A model generated the notes under the pieces. It saw nothing but the letters and a program-made list of their open reading frames with translations. It had not been told where the DNA came from and made no database searches. Made by a program: the position numbers and the translations under genes. A stretch of 64,000 nt of DNA from Xanthostigma xanthostigma (Eukaryota; Arthropoda; Insecta; Raphidioptera; Raphidiidae). This document shows positions 25,124 through 36,539 of the stretch, one piece after another. The stretch is taken from NCBI GenBank assembly GCA_963575645.1, contig OY754469.1, positions 23,392,001 to 23,456,000 of the forward strand, written 5' to 3'. Numbering within the stretch: the first letter of the stretch is position 1; every line of letters starts with the position of its first letter.

Positions 25124-25240
25124 GGAACAGCCCAAAGAACACAGAAGCTTATAGAAAGTATGAAACCAATTCTTGGCAAATTCGTATCGTTCAAAGGGCT
25201 CGGAATCACCGCTGACGCAACAGTAACAAATCAAGTTTAG
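25124..25240 (+). CDS. Coding exon 5: candidate terminal exon
   Basis: The exon follows a strong acceptor (TTTACGTTTCAG) in phase 0 and encodes 38 residues before TAG at 25238. The reading frame continues directly from exon 4: GTAQRTQKLIESMKPILG looks like an amphipathic helix, followed by KGLGITADATVTNQV. The intron from exon 4 is 1057 bp and holds an antisense LINE remnant. A short inverted repeat at 25387-25503 lies in the presumed 3' untranslated region. No canonical AATAAA is seen in the next kilobase, so the transcript end is unresolved. Confidence 0.65.
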   Translation, partial: GTAQRTQKLIESMKPILGKFVSFKGLGITADATVTNQV

Positions 25241-25386
25241 CATCACAACACGACTAGACAACAAACAATAGCTGGATGATTATGGAATCCATTAACTTAT
25301 TATTTTTATATTACCATTCTGACTGGTACCTACTAAAAATTCTTAGATAAATTATTTTTAATGAAGTGATACTGCCAATATAGCTG

Positions 25387-25503
25387 TCGTAATATGACGC
25401 TGAATGACGTCACGTAAATAGGTATGGTTTTAATGTAACAAAACAAATTCATTTACTTCTAAGCACACGTTTTTTGTTACGCCATTCACCGTCATATTAC
25501 GGT
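25387..25503. repeat. Short inverted repeat in presumed 3' UTR
   Basis: CGTAATATGACGCTGAATG at 25388 is inverted with one mismatch at about 25481-25502. The element is 117 bases long and lies 150 bases after the exon 5 stop. Confidence 0.65.
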
Positions 25504-25779
25504 ACCTATCTTAGGAAAACTGGACTTTACAAGAAATAAGTAATAAGTATGTCCAAAGAAAATGTTTATTACCCAAGTTGTTATATATTCTACAATCTAC
25601 ATCACTGTTGATGTTTCTATTCTAGTATATTTAATTATAATAGAAAATTGGAATACAGGCCTTTTATGAAAAAATGAAAAAAGCGAAAAAATCCTTATAA
25701 GTAGCAACATTAATGTTACTAAAATACATTCCGCAAAAAAATTTTCGCTGGGACGATGTTATAATTTCTTGTGGATATT

Positions 25780-26490
25780 ATCACTTGATGTATGGCAAGT
25801 GCCATCAATCTTTTACTTTTTTTCCAAGGCACTAAAGCCTCAGTGATATGTTAGAAGAATTATTTTTTTTTTACTGAAAGGTTGGCGGAAATATCTCCAT
25901 GGTTTTCCTTGCCAGCCGCCCTTGTAAATATTAGTAACGATTTTAGGAGATTTTATCTCGGGATATATTCATACAAGAAAAAAAGTTACTTAAGAACTTT
26001 CATTGCATCTGTAAAGACCTATCCAACGATACTCCATGAAATGGGGCGCGCAAAAATTAAACTTTTCATCCCTCAGTTCTATGTATTATTATTATTATTT
26101 TTTTTTGTTATTTCATTACACAGTTGTATGGCGGTCTTCATCGATTCGGATGAAATTGTACAGGCAAGTATCTTTGTGAACCACCATATAACTGTGTAAT
26201 GAAATTACAAAAAAAAAATAATACATATAGAGCTGAGAGATGCGAAATTTTTTTAGTTTCGCTCACTTCATTCCATGGGCTATCGTTAGACAGGTCTTTA
26301 AAGATTTAATAAAACTTTTGAACAAACTTTTTTTTTCTTAGATGAGTATTTCCCGGGATATAAGATCCTAAAATCGTTAATAATATTTTCAAAGGCAGCT
26401 GCCAACCTTTCGGGCGTAGGCATCAGCAAAGTGATATCTTTCAATTGTTTTCTTTTAAAATATCACTGAGCCTTTGGTATCACCGCCTCT
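25780..26490. mobile_element. Long inverted-repeat element
   Basis: The arms at about 25880-26140 and 26175-26430 are inverted copies: AAAGGTTGGCGG against CAGCTGCCAACCTTTCGG, and ATTTCATTACACAGTTGTATGG against its complement. Outer ends share GCCTCAGTGATAT/ATATCACTGAGCC. A diverged single copy of the arm lies at 59800-60060. The 105-codon frame over the left arm is not conserved in the other copies. Confidence 0.7.
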
Positions 26491-27024
26491 CGTCATATTA
26501 ATATAAGTATTTTGTTTCTTTCGCGTAAATTGTGAATAATAATCAATTAACCGACAATTAATCTGATTTTATATTTTGCTATGATAAGATATGATTAAAT
26601 AAAAACAAATATATTCAAATTTTACTTTAAATTATGTGATATGAATCTGATTAAATAATAAAAAATCAGTGGCCCATTTATCATTGCTTTGAATTTCAGT
26701 AAAATTTATTATTGACGCTTCGATCTCAGTTGTCGAGCGTTCATTATTTTCATTAATTCATTCTTCAGAAAAATATGTTTTTTAGAAGCGAGTGGAAGTT
26801 TGTCAATGCAACTGTCATCACGCTATCAACTTTTAGTCTGTTAAGAGTTCATTAAATGTAACTGAAGCCTACTGCTCTGTAAAAATATTCAATTATATTT
26901 ATTACTTGTCCAAAAATTAACTACATTAAAAGTCTCTTCCTCTGAAATTTCGTGTCAAAAGTACAATTTTTAGATGAATTTGACTGTATTTAATAAATAG
27001 AGTAACTGTGATCCATTGAAGTTA
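26491..27024. other. AT-rich DNA, nothing recognised
   Basis: No exon, RNA gene or internal symmetry was seen. Confidence 0.4.
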
Positions 27025-27163
27025 ATGATAGGTATTTGGAAAAGATTCCGTGGCATAAGGATCGAAAATTAAGCAATACTGAGATTTTTAAAATTTTAAA
27101 AAGTCTCAGTATTGCTTAATTTTCGATCCTTATGCCACGGAATCTTTTCCAAATACCGATCAT
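27025..27163. repeat. Near-perfect hairpin, 64-base arms
   Basis: The arms run from ATGAT at 27025 to a short AT-rich centre near 27095 and back to ATCAT at 27163, with one or two mismatches. Blocks include GGCATAAGGATCGAAAATT and its complement. It is the tightest fold-back in the window. It is probably a MITE, but could produce small RNAs if transcribed. Confidence 0.85.
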
Positions 27164-28180
27164 ATAATTTTTACTTTTTTAGCACGCTATAAGTCATAAG
27201 ACATTATAGGATATTCCCCGAATACTGGTCTATTACTTGGTATTCGGCAATTGTTTTATATAGGAATTAACTCGGCTAAAATAATGTAGTGTAAAATATT
27301 TGACTGTTAAAGAGAATTGCTAAAAGTATACACTTCCTTTGACTTTGATGCTCCAAAATGTTCCAACCTTAAAATTCCATTTTCCAGTCGTTTCTAGTCC
27401 TGCCAAGCAGAATTGTGTTTTTATTTTCGAAATATCAATCGGCTGACCCTAAATCAGCAATTGCTTGAATCATGGTATCCAAAAATTTCAAAAATTGTTA
27501 TAGCTCATTTTTCAAGACATTTTTAAATAGAACTCAAAATAAGTAGTGAAAAACGCGTCTAAGACATATTAAATTAATTTTTATTAGTTCTTTATTATAG
27601 AATTTGAGTATTAATTCATAAGGTTATATAGTAGGTATGTAAATATGTAAAAATGTATAAAATTATGTTCTTATGTTTACCAGTTGGTAGCTCTGTATTG
27701 CTTATATTTTTTGTGTAAATGGTCTGAAATATTTACATAATTTTTATGAACAGAGCTTTAATTTTTAAAACTGTAAAAGTTCATATTTAGTTTGCTCAAC
27801 AAATAATAGATACTATATAGTTTATAGGTACAATATATTTGTAAAAATTATAATATATACTCTGTTACCTACGTGTATTAATTAATAAATAAAAATATTT
27901 CTTGTCTCTTTGTGTTTGATAGCGTTATCTTTATTTTTATAAAAAATGAACAAATATCTTCCAACAACTTGTCGTTAAAGTTAATAACATTTTAGGATTT
28001 TTTAACAAAATGGTCTTTACTCTAACAAGTAATTTAGCCAGAGCTAGTTTTTATATTAGGCTGAATTGCGATGAAGTTTGAATAAGCGACGCTATAAAAA
28101 GCAACACATATAACAGGGACACATGAGGGATGGAACACACGGATATTAGGAGAGGGGACATGGATTAGCCTCAGGCGGGT
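27164..28180. other. AT-rich DNA, nothing recognised
   Basis: No convincing exon or repeat. An AATAAATAAAAATATT tract lies near 27883. Confidence 0.4.
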
Positions 28181-28181
28181 A

Positions 28182-28640
28182 TTAGACAAACATGATGGTC
28201 AGGAAGAAGGACAGCCGGAATGGGTTGGGTTTGCCACAATGGGAGATTCCCACACAACGCACATTTATATTCTGGATGCTCAAATTATTTTTCGATGCTA
28301 CGCGGTATAAATAATATATCACGTTTGTATTGCCATAAACAAGACGTAACGTAGCGATATTGAATGTACGTATTATTTGTTTCTTTATTCTGGCTTCCCA
28401 TAGACGGCCTCTTTCTTCTCGATGCCTGCAGTAGCAAGAAAGTAGAAAATGTTCGGGATCAGGAATCGCTTCACCACAAACGCAAGCTGAAGAGTCTTTT
28501 AAATCAATTTTATGAAGATGTGCTGGACATAACGTGTGTCCCACCCGTAGCCTTGACATTAGTGAGCTGAATTTGCGATTGAACCATATTATGTTGTGGC
28601 ACCACGTTGTTCTGGTTACTTTAGACTGAATTTGATAGAA
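28182..28640 (-). pseudogene. LINE reverse transcriptase C-terminal remnant
   Basis: The minus-strand frame runs from about 28640 to the stop at 28182. It contains FSSLMSRLRVGHTLCPAHL, then HKIDLKDSSACVCG, then a Cys-X-Cys ... Asp-Pro-Glu-His-Phe-Leu-Leu-Ser-Cys zinc-knuckle-like block and a basic tail. This order is characteristic of the region after the reverse transcriptase in I- and Jockey-type insect LINEs. No reverse transcriptase core or endonuclease is left, so the copy is 5'-truncated and dead. Confidence 0.75.
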
Positions 28641-29379
28641 GAATTTTCCCTTATATTTTGTACTGTTTTCCGACGAACGTTGTCATTTTTTTTATATACT
28701 TCCTCTTCAATTAACATTTTTATGTATCATTTTAGGATTTAAAGTGTACAATTATCTACTATAATGGTTAGTGTGAAAAATATGGCCTGCAAGATTTTCT
28801 AACAAAGTAATGAAAATGCTATTTTGGGCCCTGTTTTTGAAAATATCTCTTTTTCGGTATGCTTATAGAAGATGTCACGCTGAATTCAGAAAGCATTTTG
28901 TACTTGTAATCTTGTTTCCCCAGTAAGAATTAGGACGATTTCTGATTAATTCATTCATTTTGTCAGGTTTTTCAAGAGAAATTTAAATTTTCTGATTGTT
29001 TCCTTATAAGTGGTCGCATGATTGTCTTAGCTGTCATCAGTGCCAAAAAGTTAATCACGTAGTGTTTTCAAAACAATATATTGTTTTTTTCTTTGTCATA
29101 AATAAAATATACGAAGTTACAATAGGTATATCAATTTCCAAGTTATACTTTATTTTTCCAACGTGTCATAATAAAATTTTAAAGAAAATATCATAGAACT
29201 ATTTACAAAGAAAATGACAATAATTTGTGAAACTATACGTTCTGGTAAAAGCAGTGCAATGCATTATTAAACAAAGTTAGATATTTTTAATGTATTTTCT
29301 CTTTTTTACAAGCTTTTATTTAGTTTCATCTGTCCCGGTGTCTGTCTGAAATAAAATCTTGCAAATTAAATTTGACCCA

Positions 29380-29650
29380 CTTCCCGGTTTCAGATTGAGC
29401 TGAAATTTTGCATACCTACGTATTTATTTCCGACGACAATACAATATTGTAATAACTAACTGACCGGTCCAGCTTTCGCCGGGTTGCAAATCACACTTTT
29501 AACTACTTTCCGTTAATTTTGCATACGTATGTAGTTCCGATAACAATACAATATTGTAATAACTTACTGACCAGTTCGGCTTTTATCCGGTTGCAAATCG
29601 CACTTTTAATATAGCACACTAAAAACTTAAAAATAAATAAACGAAAACAT
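29380..29650 (+). repeat. Repeat family C, copy 1, internally duplicated
   Basis: Two tandem units of about 118 bases share ATTTTGCATAC, CAATACAATATTGTAATAAC, TGACC.GT and GGTTGCAAATC.CACTTTTAA. The same family occurs at 54975-55440 and 58190-58665. Confidence 0.65.
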
Positions 29651-29713
29651 TGTTGTAAATAAAACACAAGCTTTCATTAGTTGCAGCTAATAAAAAAGAA
29701 CCAAAAAAAAATT

Positions 29714-29867
29714 GGTTGTCTGTAAAGTCGGTTTACGGACGATAGTTTTACGTGATAACGTATTCCGCTCGAATATCCAGGCGGAAGGTGACACATTTCG
29801 GAACGTGACACTTTTTCGTGCATGCAGCCGGTGTTTGATCAATTTATAAGACGTTATCACGTCAAAA
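29714..29867 (+). mobile_element. MITE family A, copy 2 (shortest)
   Basis: It starts GGTTGTCTGTAAAGTCGG and ends at ACGTTATCACGTCAAAA. At 154 bases it is the most compact copy and may be closest to the basic unit. Confidence 0.75.
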
Positions 29868-29879
29868 GTACTGAATAAC

Positions 29880-30066
29880 TTTATTCCGATTAGAAATAAG
29901 CCGTTTTATACGAAGTTATCACAGTCTCAAATTTTTAAATAAAAGCGTCTTATTATGTACATTTTAATAGCGAGAGAGAAAAAAAGAGGGTGAATCACGC
30001 TTCTATTTGAAAACTTGAGACTGTGATAAGTACGTATAAAATGGCTTATTTCTAATCGGAATAAAA
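29880..30066. mobile_element. MITE, about 50-base inverted ends
   Basis: TTATTCCGATTAGAAATAAG at the left is inverted at 30047-30064, and GTTATCACAGTCTCAA pairs with TTGAGACTGTGATAA. It sits 12 bases from the family A MITE. It is non-coding. Confidence 0.75.
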
Positions 30067-31190
30067 CTATTTTTAGCTATTTAGTTCTTTTTTACAACGA
30101 ATAAAAGCTTGTTTAAAAAATGTATTCGTTTATTTTTTTTGTTCTTGTTTATTATTATTTTATGTTAAACATTTTTGTGTTACTTTATAAAAGTTTTTAA
30201 AAACACGCGCGTGTTTTAACTACCATGAAAATCCATGTTCACTTTACTCCTTTCCATTGTTTAGGTTAAATGATCCATGACTTTTACTAGATGCAATATC
30301 AAGTTGCCATTGAAAATAAAAAATTTGCAAATATCCTGATGTACACACAGTAAAATTTTAGCGTTCACATCCATTAAAATGTCTTAAACTTGAAATTCGT
30401 AAGAGCATTTAGAAATTGACTGAACGAATGTCTAAACCCAGTATTGTTAACATTTTTAGGAATGTTGTATCAGTTGCAACAATTTATCTAACTATAAGAT
30501 ACATAAAAGAAGGTGAACCTTATGTAAATCTTCCTGAAGTGAAAACTTCAAATTGTCGACAGAATGTTAAGAAGAGTTAAAGAAATGCATGTAGGGTACG
30601 CGAAAGGCTATTCAGTAGATGCTCACCTTTATTTAAGTCATTGTCTCCCAAAATTGGCTAATGATGAAATAATGTTTGACCATACTTAGATTCGTATCAC
30701 GACCCTATACTCATTAGAAAATTACTGAATCAGACTAATATTTCAATGTTCAATTTCAGTCAAAAAATGGCAGCCGCCGAATACTCCTTATAAGTTAAAG
30801 CCTATTGAAGATTTTTTGACTTTACTTAGTAGTAGAAGAATTTCCGCCAAATGTGAAGATAAAATTTCGGGCCATTAAAATTTACAAACCATTGTCCTAC
30901 ATAGTCGACAATGGTTTGTAGTAGGGGAGAATAGTATAAGATGGGATGATTTTCTTTGATATTTGAAATTTCAAAAACTGATTATAATAAAACAACTTTA
31001 AGATACAATAATCAACATTTATTTAAAACAAAACAGCTGTTCGTGTCAAATTGAATAATAAATAAACAAAGAGTCTTAATTTCTACATTTATAAAAAAGT
31101 AGGTAGCTTAAAAAACAGGTTGTTAAAATGTGTTGATGGGTTATCTAAGAAGGGTCATAACACTTCGCAATGGGACACAAATGAAATTCA
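30067..31190. other. AT-rich DNA with minor symmetry
   Basis: A short hairpin (TACAAACCATTGTC and its complement, 30883-30920) is followed by GGGGAGAATAGTATAAGATG, which resembles the GGGTAAGATGGGA ends of some insect DNA transposons and may be one end of the pogo-like remnant at 31197. Confidence 0.3.
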
Positions 31191-31196
31191 GATCAT

Positions 31197-31340
31197 CTAA
31201 CACTTCACAGTCCACTTTGAACATTCAAGGTACGAGTCCTCCTCACTCTCGACGTACTTTTCTCTACAGACGCTGCAACTTGTGTCATCAACAGTCATAG
31301 TGATGTTAGATTTATTCTGGGTGCAATTTATTGATCTTTC
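31197..31340 (-). pseudogene. Pogo/Tigger-like transposase C-terminal remnant
   Basis: The minus strand is open from about 31340 to TAG at 31197 and encodes a cysteine pattern CSVC..., YVESEEDSYLEC, then SKWTVKC. A C-x2-C plus acidic linker plus C...W..C pattern is found at the C-terminus of many pogo/Tigger-like transposases, where it forms a PHD-like zinc finger. No DDE catalytic core is found. Upstream on the minus strand, a TIR-like ACAGTTAAACCTGAGTGA sits at about 31921 beside TA, and variants of CTTATAGAGGTTT recur at 31593, 31803 and 31873. Confidence 0.4.
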
Positions 31341-31930
31341 TACACCTTGATTATTAGTGTATTTGCTATTTTAAGGGTGGTTTTTAGGGATTAAAAATGT
31401 TTGTGGATCCAAAAATACCGAAAAATTTCTCCGAATCGTTTGTAAAATTGAAATTTGACTCTTTAATAATGATTAAAAATATGTACTACTTAAAAATCGG
31501 TCCGATAAGATGAAAACACTGGTTTGCGGACAGATATTCACTTACTGAAGGGTGTATTTACTTTAGTGCAGATTCTGGATTGATATTTTCGCTTATTGAG
31601 GTTTTTCACTAACCCAAGTTTGTAGCTTATAGAGATACATGAGTGGCCTTTCGCACTTAGATGTAGGGGTCTATAAAAACTATACAAAAACAATGATAGT
31701 TCAGTTATTTATGACTCATTCTTAAATTTCGTGGATCTATGAATACGTTCGACTATCGATTACAGGCTCAGTTATAAATATCCATGAGTCAAAAACGTCT
31801 TTACCTTATAGAGGTTTCTGTTTCTCACTTGTACAGTTTTTTGAGAATTACAAAGACGGTACCAATTCTCTCACTTAGAGAGTTTTCTCTCTTACCCCGT
31901 TCTCAATCACTCAGGTTTAACTGTATATAT
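31341..31930 (-). mobile_element. Possible 5' part of the pogo-like element
   Basis: Variants of CTTAYTGAGGTTT recur at 31541, 31593, 31626, 31803, 31873 and 31907, and the right edge reads GGTTTAACTGTATATA. Subterminal motifs and a TA flank fit a pogo-type end, but no transposase frame survives. Confidence 0.3.
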
Positions 31931-32830
31931 TAATTGTGATTTTAAAGTCCCATATGATCGGAAACCTAGATAAGGTGTTTTTTTTGCGATCAGAATAATG
32001 TGCCTCTGACAATTCGCCGTCTGAAGCCTTAAATATAGTGGATTTTACAGCTTTTTTTACTACATTTAATATCATTCCTTAAACATTCTAGTGACCTAAT
32101 TTTAATTATCATGACATGTTACATATAATAATGTTATTATTTTTCATTATTCAATAAATTATATTGATCAAATAAATGTAATTTTGTTAGACTTTGATTT
32201 TCCTATTTCTTTCTTAATAACGTAATTTGTTATCTTGCATAATCTTCAAGAATATTAATTAATACAAGTAAGTGGCTTCAACTTCTTGAAAAAATAAAAT
32301 AAAATATTATAATATATGCGCTTATTCTATTGTTTCATATCTTAAAAGTCTCGAATAAATCAATGATTCCATTTACTATGTACTTACAAAATTCCAAATC
32401 CATTGTCATTTATTAAGCAATTTTAATACCTCAGAGGAAAGTAGTAATGATGTACATGTATTTTCCTATATAATATTTTACTCAGTATAATATAGCACAA
32501 TCTATTTTGGCATGCGTTGTTCATACCAATCAGAAAAATTCAATCAGTATAGGTAAGTTTATATTTAGTGTATGAAAAAAAGTTAGAAACTTGGCAGAGA
32601 TTATTCTGTGATTATCTTTAGGAACAAATCAATAATGCCAATTCAGAGTTCCATTTTTTACTCATCTAGTTTATCGAGACGTTTATATTTTTTGTGTGTA
32701 TTAATTAAATATATTCGGGGGGGTTAGGTCATATTTTAAAACCGACAAAATAGTCTGGGATTTTTATTTCTGGATTAAATGCTAAAATAAAAGATTTAAT
32801 CCAGTCAACGAAGGAAAAATAAAAACAATA
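31931..32830. other. AT-rich DNA, nothing recognised
   Basis: No exon, tRNA or repeat with symmetry is seen. Confidence 0.4.
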
Positions 32831-33012
32831 AATTGTGTAGTCTGGGTTATTATTTCAAATGATAGGGGTGATACCCAGGTATAACATATTAAAAGTCCCC
32901 AGCGGGGGACCCCCACCCCGCCTAAAGCAAGCGGCCCCTGGCTGGGGACTTTTAGTATGTTATACCTGGGGGTCAACCCTAATATAAAAAATATTAATCC
33001 AGACTACACAAT
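32831..33012. repeat. Hairpin with GC-rich loop
   Basis: AATTGTGTAGTCTGG at 32831 pairs with CCAGACTACACAATT ending at 33012. Inner arms TATAACATATTAAAAGTCCC and its complement pair too. The loop (about 32900-32941) is very G/C-rich, with GGGGGACCCCC. A 64-codon minus frame here is an artefact. Confidence 0.8.
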
Positions 33013-33559
33013 TTTTTGCATTTATTTGCCAATTTTGGGTCTTCGTTAACTGAACTAATTGCCTAAAATGTTTTTTGATTCACTTTTTTGCCAATATCAT
33101 ATGCTGCGCAGAAGCGAAATAATCGCAAACGCTCTGCCAGACTCGCGATTCCTGATTCACCAATTGATAAAATACTTTTTTTTTGTTTTATAATTTAAAC
33201 TTTCCTAAAATACATATGTACCCTAAATACGTCGTCAGCCTCCGGCCACCTCCGGCTATTACATGAAATGTCCAAGATATGCAAGATATACACGTGAAAT
33301 GCAATTTGTACAATGTACATTGTACAGTCACACTATAAAAATAAACCCACATGTGATTAATTCATAGATATTAACGATTACACCATACAAATGTTGTCAG
33401 CTATTGTCATAGGTCAGAAACTTTCCCGTTGAAAGCGCTTACAAATAATATATTGCTTATTTGATTTTTTCTTTTTATTTAAAATTCAAATGAAAAATAA
33501 TTAATTATAAGTTATTTGTAAGAACCTATTGTTAATCTTTATTATCATTTTCTCCTTAT

Positions 33560-33905
33560 GTCCTTACGAACAGTGTTTCTTTATATAGGTATGAAAGCTT
33601 TAAACTTATTTTTAACTATCTCTACCCAGTTGCGCGTTGATGTGGCTCAGTCTGCTTGGCGTGTGTTGTGGTTACGTCCAATAGCTGGCGCTCTCGTTGC
33701 GATAAAATATCTAGTACAGCGAGTTATTTTAACGTCCAAAAGATGGCCTTGTATGGCGCTGGTTAGTCACAGATGTAAAATCTGTATAATAGGTAAATAA
33801 AAACACGCACGTTGTGTCAAAATTTCAAAGCAATCGGTGAAGAACTTTAAAAAAATTGCGATTTTGAACAAACGAACATTACATTTTATTTATATAAGTT
33901 ACTGG
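33560..33905 (+). repeat. Dispersed repeat, GC-richer
   Basis: The stretch ends in AATCGGTGAAGAACTTTAAA, GAACAAACGAACATTAC and TACTGGCCGTTACCTGCGGC, phrases typical of insect LINE/SINE 3' regions. The 80-codon frame starting at 33558 (GTTGATGTGGCTCAGTCTGC) has no recognised domain. Confidence 0.4.
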
Positions 33906-34120
33906 CCGTTACCTGCGGCAACACGTATAATATGAAACTTTATTTATTATATTATATCAACTCGAGTGAATCATGGTATAAAGTAGTTTATTCCTTAAGT
34001 AGAAAACGCCTTTGAAGGTTGTGGTGAAACAGACATACCTGCAGAAAAAAATCTGAAATTGCCAAATTTAAAATGCTTGATAAAAGTAAGAGGAAAACCT
34101 CACTTTATCTCTTTTACATA

Positions 34121-35060
34121 TAGTCTAAGCTCCCATGACAAAAAAAGTTACCCCATCGAACACCTCAAAATTATAAAGTGAAAATGGCTGAAAAACATGT
34201 AAGAAACATGTTACGCCCGCCAGACTAGTAAAAATTTGTTAATTGTTATTTTTTATGAATTTTTGAATTAAAAAAAAACATGATTTTTTTTCCAAAACAC
34301 CTGCTTGAAATGTATACAATTTATAGTAAATAATGTATCATTTTTGAAAAAAATTTGTCTGGCTGACAATTTTTGTTAATTAACTTCTGACAGACACTTT
34401 TGTTATTTCATTTTGAATACACAGAATCAATGCATCAAGATCAATCACTGGCATTTAAACACCTCGTTAAAAAAAAAAACAACTGAAGTTTAAAATGTCC
34501 TCTATGCATAAAAATATGCCTGTCATTAAAAAAATGTTTTTTACCATGTCAGGGTTTGACATCTATTTTCTGCATAAAAATTGTTCTGTCAGCGAAAAAA
34601 TGTTTTTTACTATGACAGACTTCATAAAAAAAATTTATAACAAATGAAGTCTAACAAATTTATTAACAAAAATTGTCAACCAGACAAGTTGTATTAGATA
34701 GAAGAGATCTTAAACTTTATTTAAAAAAAAATTCAAGGAGGTGTTATGAAGTGCATTTTCATAAAAAAATAATTTATAACAAATGGTCTGTCAGAAGTTA
34801 ATTAACAAAAATTGTCATCCAGACAAATTTTTTCAAAAATGGTACATTATTTACTACAAATTGTATAAATTTCAAGCAGGTGTTTTGGAAAAAAAATCAT
34901 GTTTTTTTTTAAATTCAAAAATTCATAAAAAAAACAATTAACAAATTTTTACTAGTCTGGTGGGCTTAATATGTTTCTTACATGTTTTTCAGCCATTTTC
35001 ACTTTATAATTTTGAGGTGTTCGATGGGGTAACTTTTTTTGTCATGGGAGCTTGGACTAA
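34121..35060. mobile_element. 940-base long fold-back element
   Basis: AGTCTAAGCTCCCATGACA at the left pairs with TGTCATGGGAGCTTGGACT at the right. Pairing continues through CATCGAACACCTCAAAATT and further inward for roughly 250 bases per arm. Inner TCTGTCAG-containing blocks repeat several times. It is non-coding. Confidence 0.85.
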
Positions 35061-35564
35061 TATTAATAGTAAGAAAACATAATAATATATCAGAAACAAA
35101 TATATGCCATACACCGGATTTAAATTCAAAACTCTGATTGGACTCCAGTTAAATTCCAATTTCGACAATGATCTCTGTCTTGAGTTTCAATCCTAAACAA
35201 ATCATGCTTTGAATGTGTAATATTCGCGTGAATAGTAATTTATGTTCTTCTGATTGATCGTTAAATTTAGCCGTCAGGTCTTTTAATATTTGCATTGGCA
35301 ACTTTCATCCGACCGCAATCATTTGCAAATACGATCTTACTAAGGAGCGTGATTATAGTAGTATTTTGACTATGCCTGACTTCGACTATGACACCAATAT
35401 AGCTCGCATACGTTTTTTGAGGAACTCCTCACTGCCACCGCGAGAAAAAACATTCCGCTAATTTTTTCTGATAAAAAAATGTGGAAACCGGTTGACCTGT
35501 GGGCCAACTCTAAAACTCTCCACTATGTATTATATACGTTATAATAAATTGGCACTATTATGTT
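35061..35564. other. AT-rich DNA, nothing recognised
   Basis: No exon or internal symmetry was found. Confidence 0.35.
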
Positions 35565-35960
35565 TATACACTAGCGGTCTCGCCCGGTTTCACCCGCAAA
35601 AGAACGAATGGGGGAAGGACATGAGTACGCACGTTCATCTTAGTTTACCGAGATGAATGTTGTGTCCAAATTTCATGATGATCGTAGTTACCGTTTAAAG
35701 TTTTTGTCGGACGAACAAATTTTAAGTTACCTACATTTTTCATTGATGCTCCGCTCCTATTGGTCGTAGCGTGATATTATATAGCCTATAGCCTTCCTCG
35801 ATAAATGGACTATCCAAAGAAATTTTTTTTTCAATTCGAACCACTAGTTCTTCACAACTCTCACAGTATGTGGATTTTGTATCCGTTACTATATATACAG
35901 ACACTGGACAACCAGTCCATATTATATTATGTAAAAAATATATTATAAACAAACTCTTCA
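35565..35960 (+). repeat. RTE-type LINE/SINE tail
   Basis: The start GCGGTCTCGCCCGGTTTCAC and later blocks TATAGCCTATAGCCTTCCTC, GATAAATGGACTATCC and TTCAATTCGAACCACTAG are characteristic of widespread insect RTE-like 3' ends. The 70-codon minus frame is an artefact. Confidence 0.5.
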
Positions 35961-36539
35961 GATTAATATGATTAGTATAAATTAAAGAAGGTTATAAATG
36001 AAGAGTTATGAATTTCTGAGTCATACAAAAAAATTGTTTCAATTTGTGTTTTTAATTTTTATTTATTTTATATTTTTATATACCTATATATCTTTAGAAT
36101 GATTATAAAATTATGTATACGATAGGCTTCTATTTAAGCTAATTTGAGTTTTAATGAGCGTATAAACAACAAGCATCCAGTAAACGCAGCTCCAGTTGGT
36201 GACCGTAACAAAAAAATCATATAATTCCATCAGTAACATTTAAATATTCCATATATCTATGAATTTTCTTTAAAATGATATCAACATTTTCTGTGCACAA
36301 TAAAAAGAATAAGTAGCAAACAAAATTTCTGAAGAAATTAGTGGTTTAAATTGAGATTTTTTCATGGTTTTCTGCGACAATTTCAGATAAATACTGAGAT
36401 GATTTGAAACTATCAGTGATATTTTTTTACAACCCTTGTGTTCAGGAAATTTGTTTTACTTACCCGTTATTCTACAACTCACTTTTTGCAACAAAAAAAA
36501 ACATTTATAAAACAATAAAAAATCTAGGATATCGTACCT

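Larger units (their letters stand above)
7507..25240 (+). other. Gene locus: secreted protein, two possible 3' ends
   Basis: This entry is the whole locus supported by five plus-strand exons. All visible coding junctions are phase 0, with GT donors and AG acceptors. Exons 1 to 3 make a complete 231-residue reading frame with an N-terminal signal peptide. Exons 4 and 5 are open, in phase, and end in their own stop, but have no start codon of their own in view. If they are reached from the GT at 13184 inside exon 3, the alternative product is 228 residues. Alternatively exons 4 and 5 belong to a neighbouring gene whose first exon I could not find. The acceptor directly before the start codon (AG at 7505-7506) implies at least one upstream non-coding exon. 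The introns contain MITEs, fold-backs and an antisense LINE. I do not recognise the family. Confidence 0.6.
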
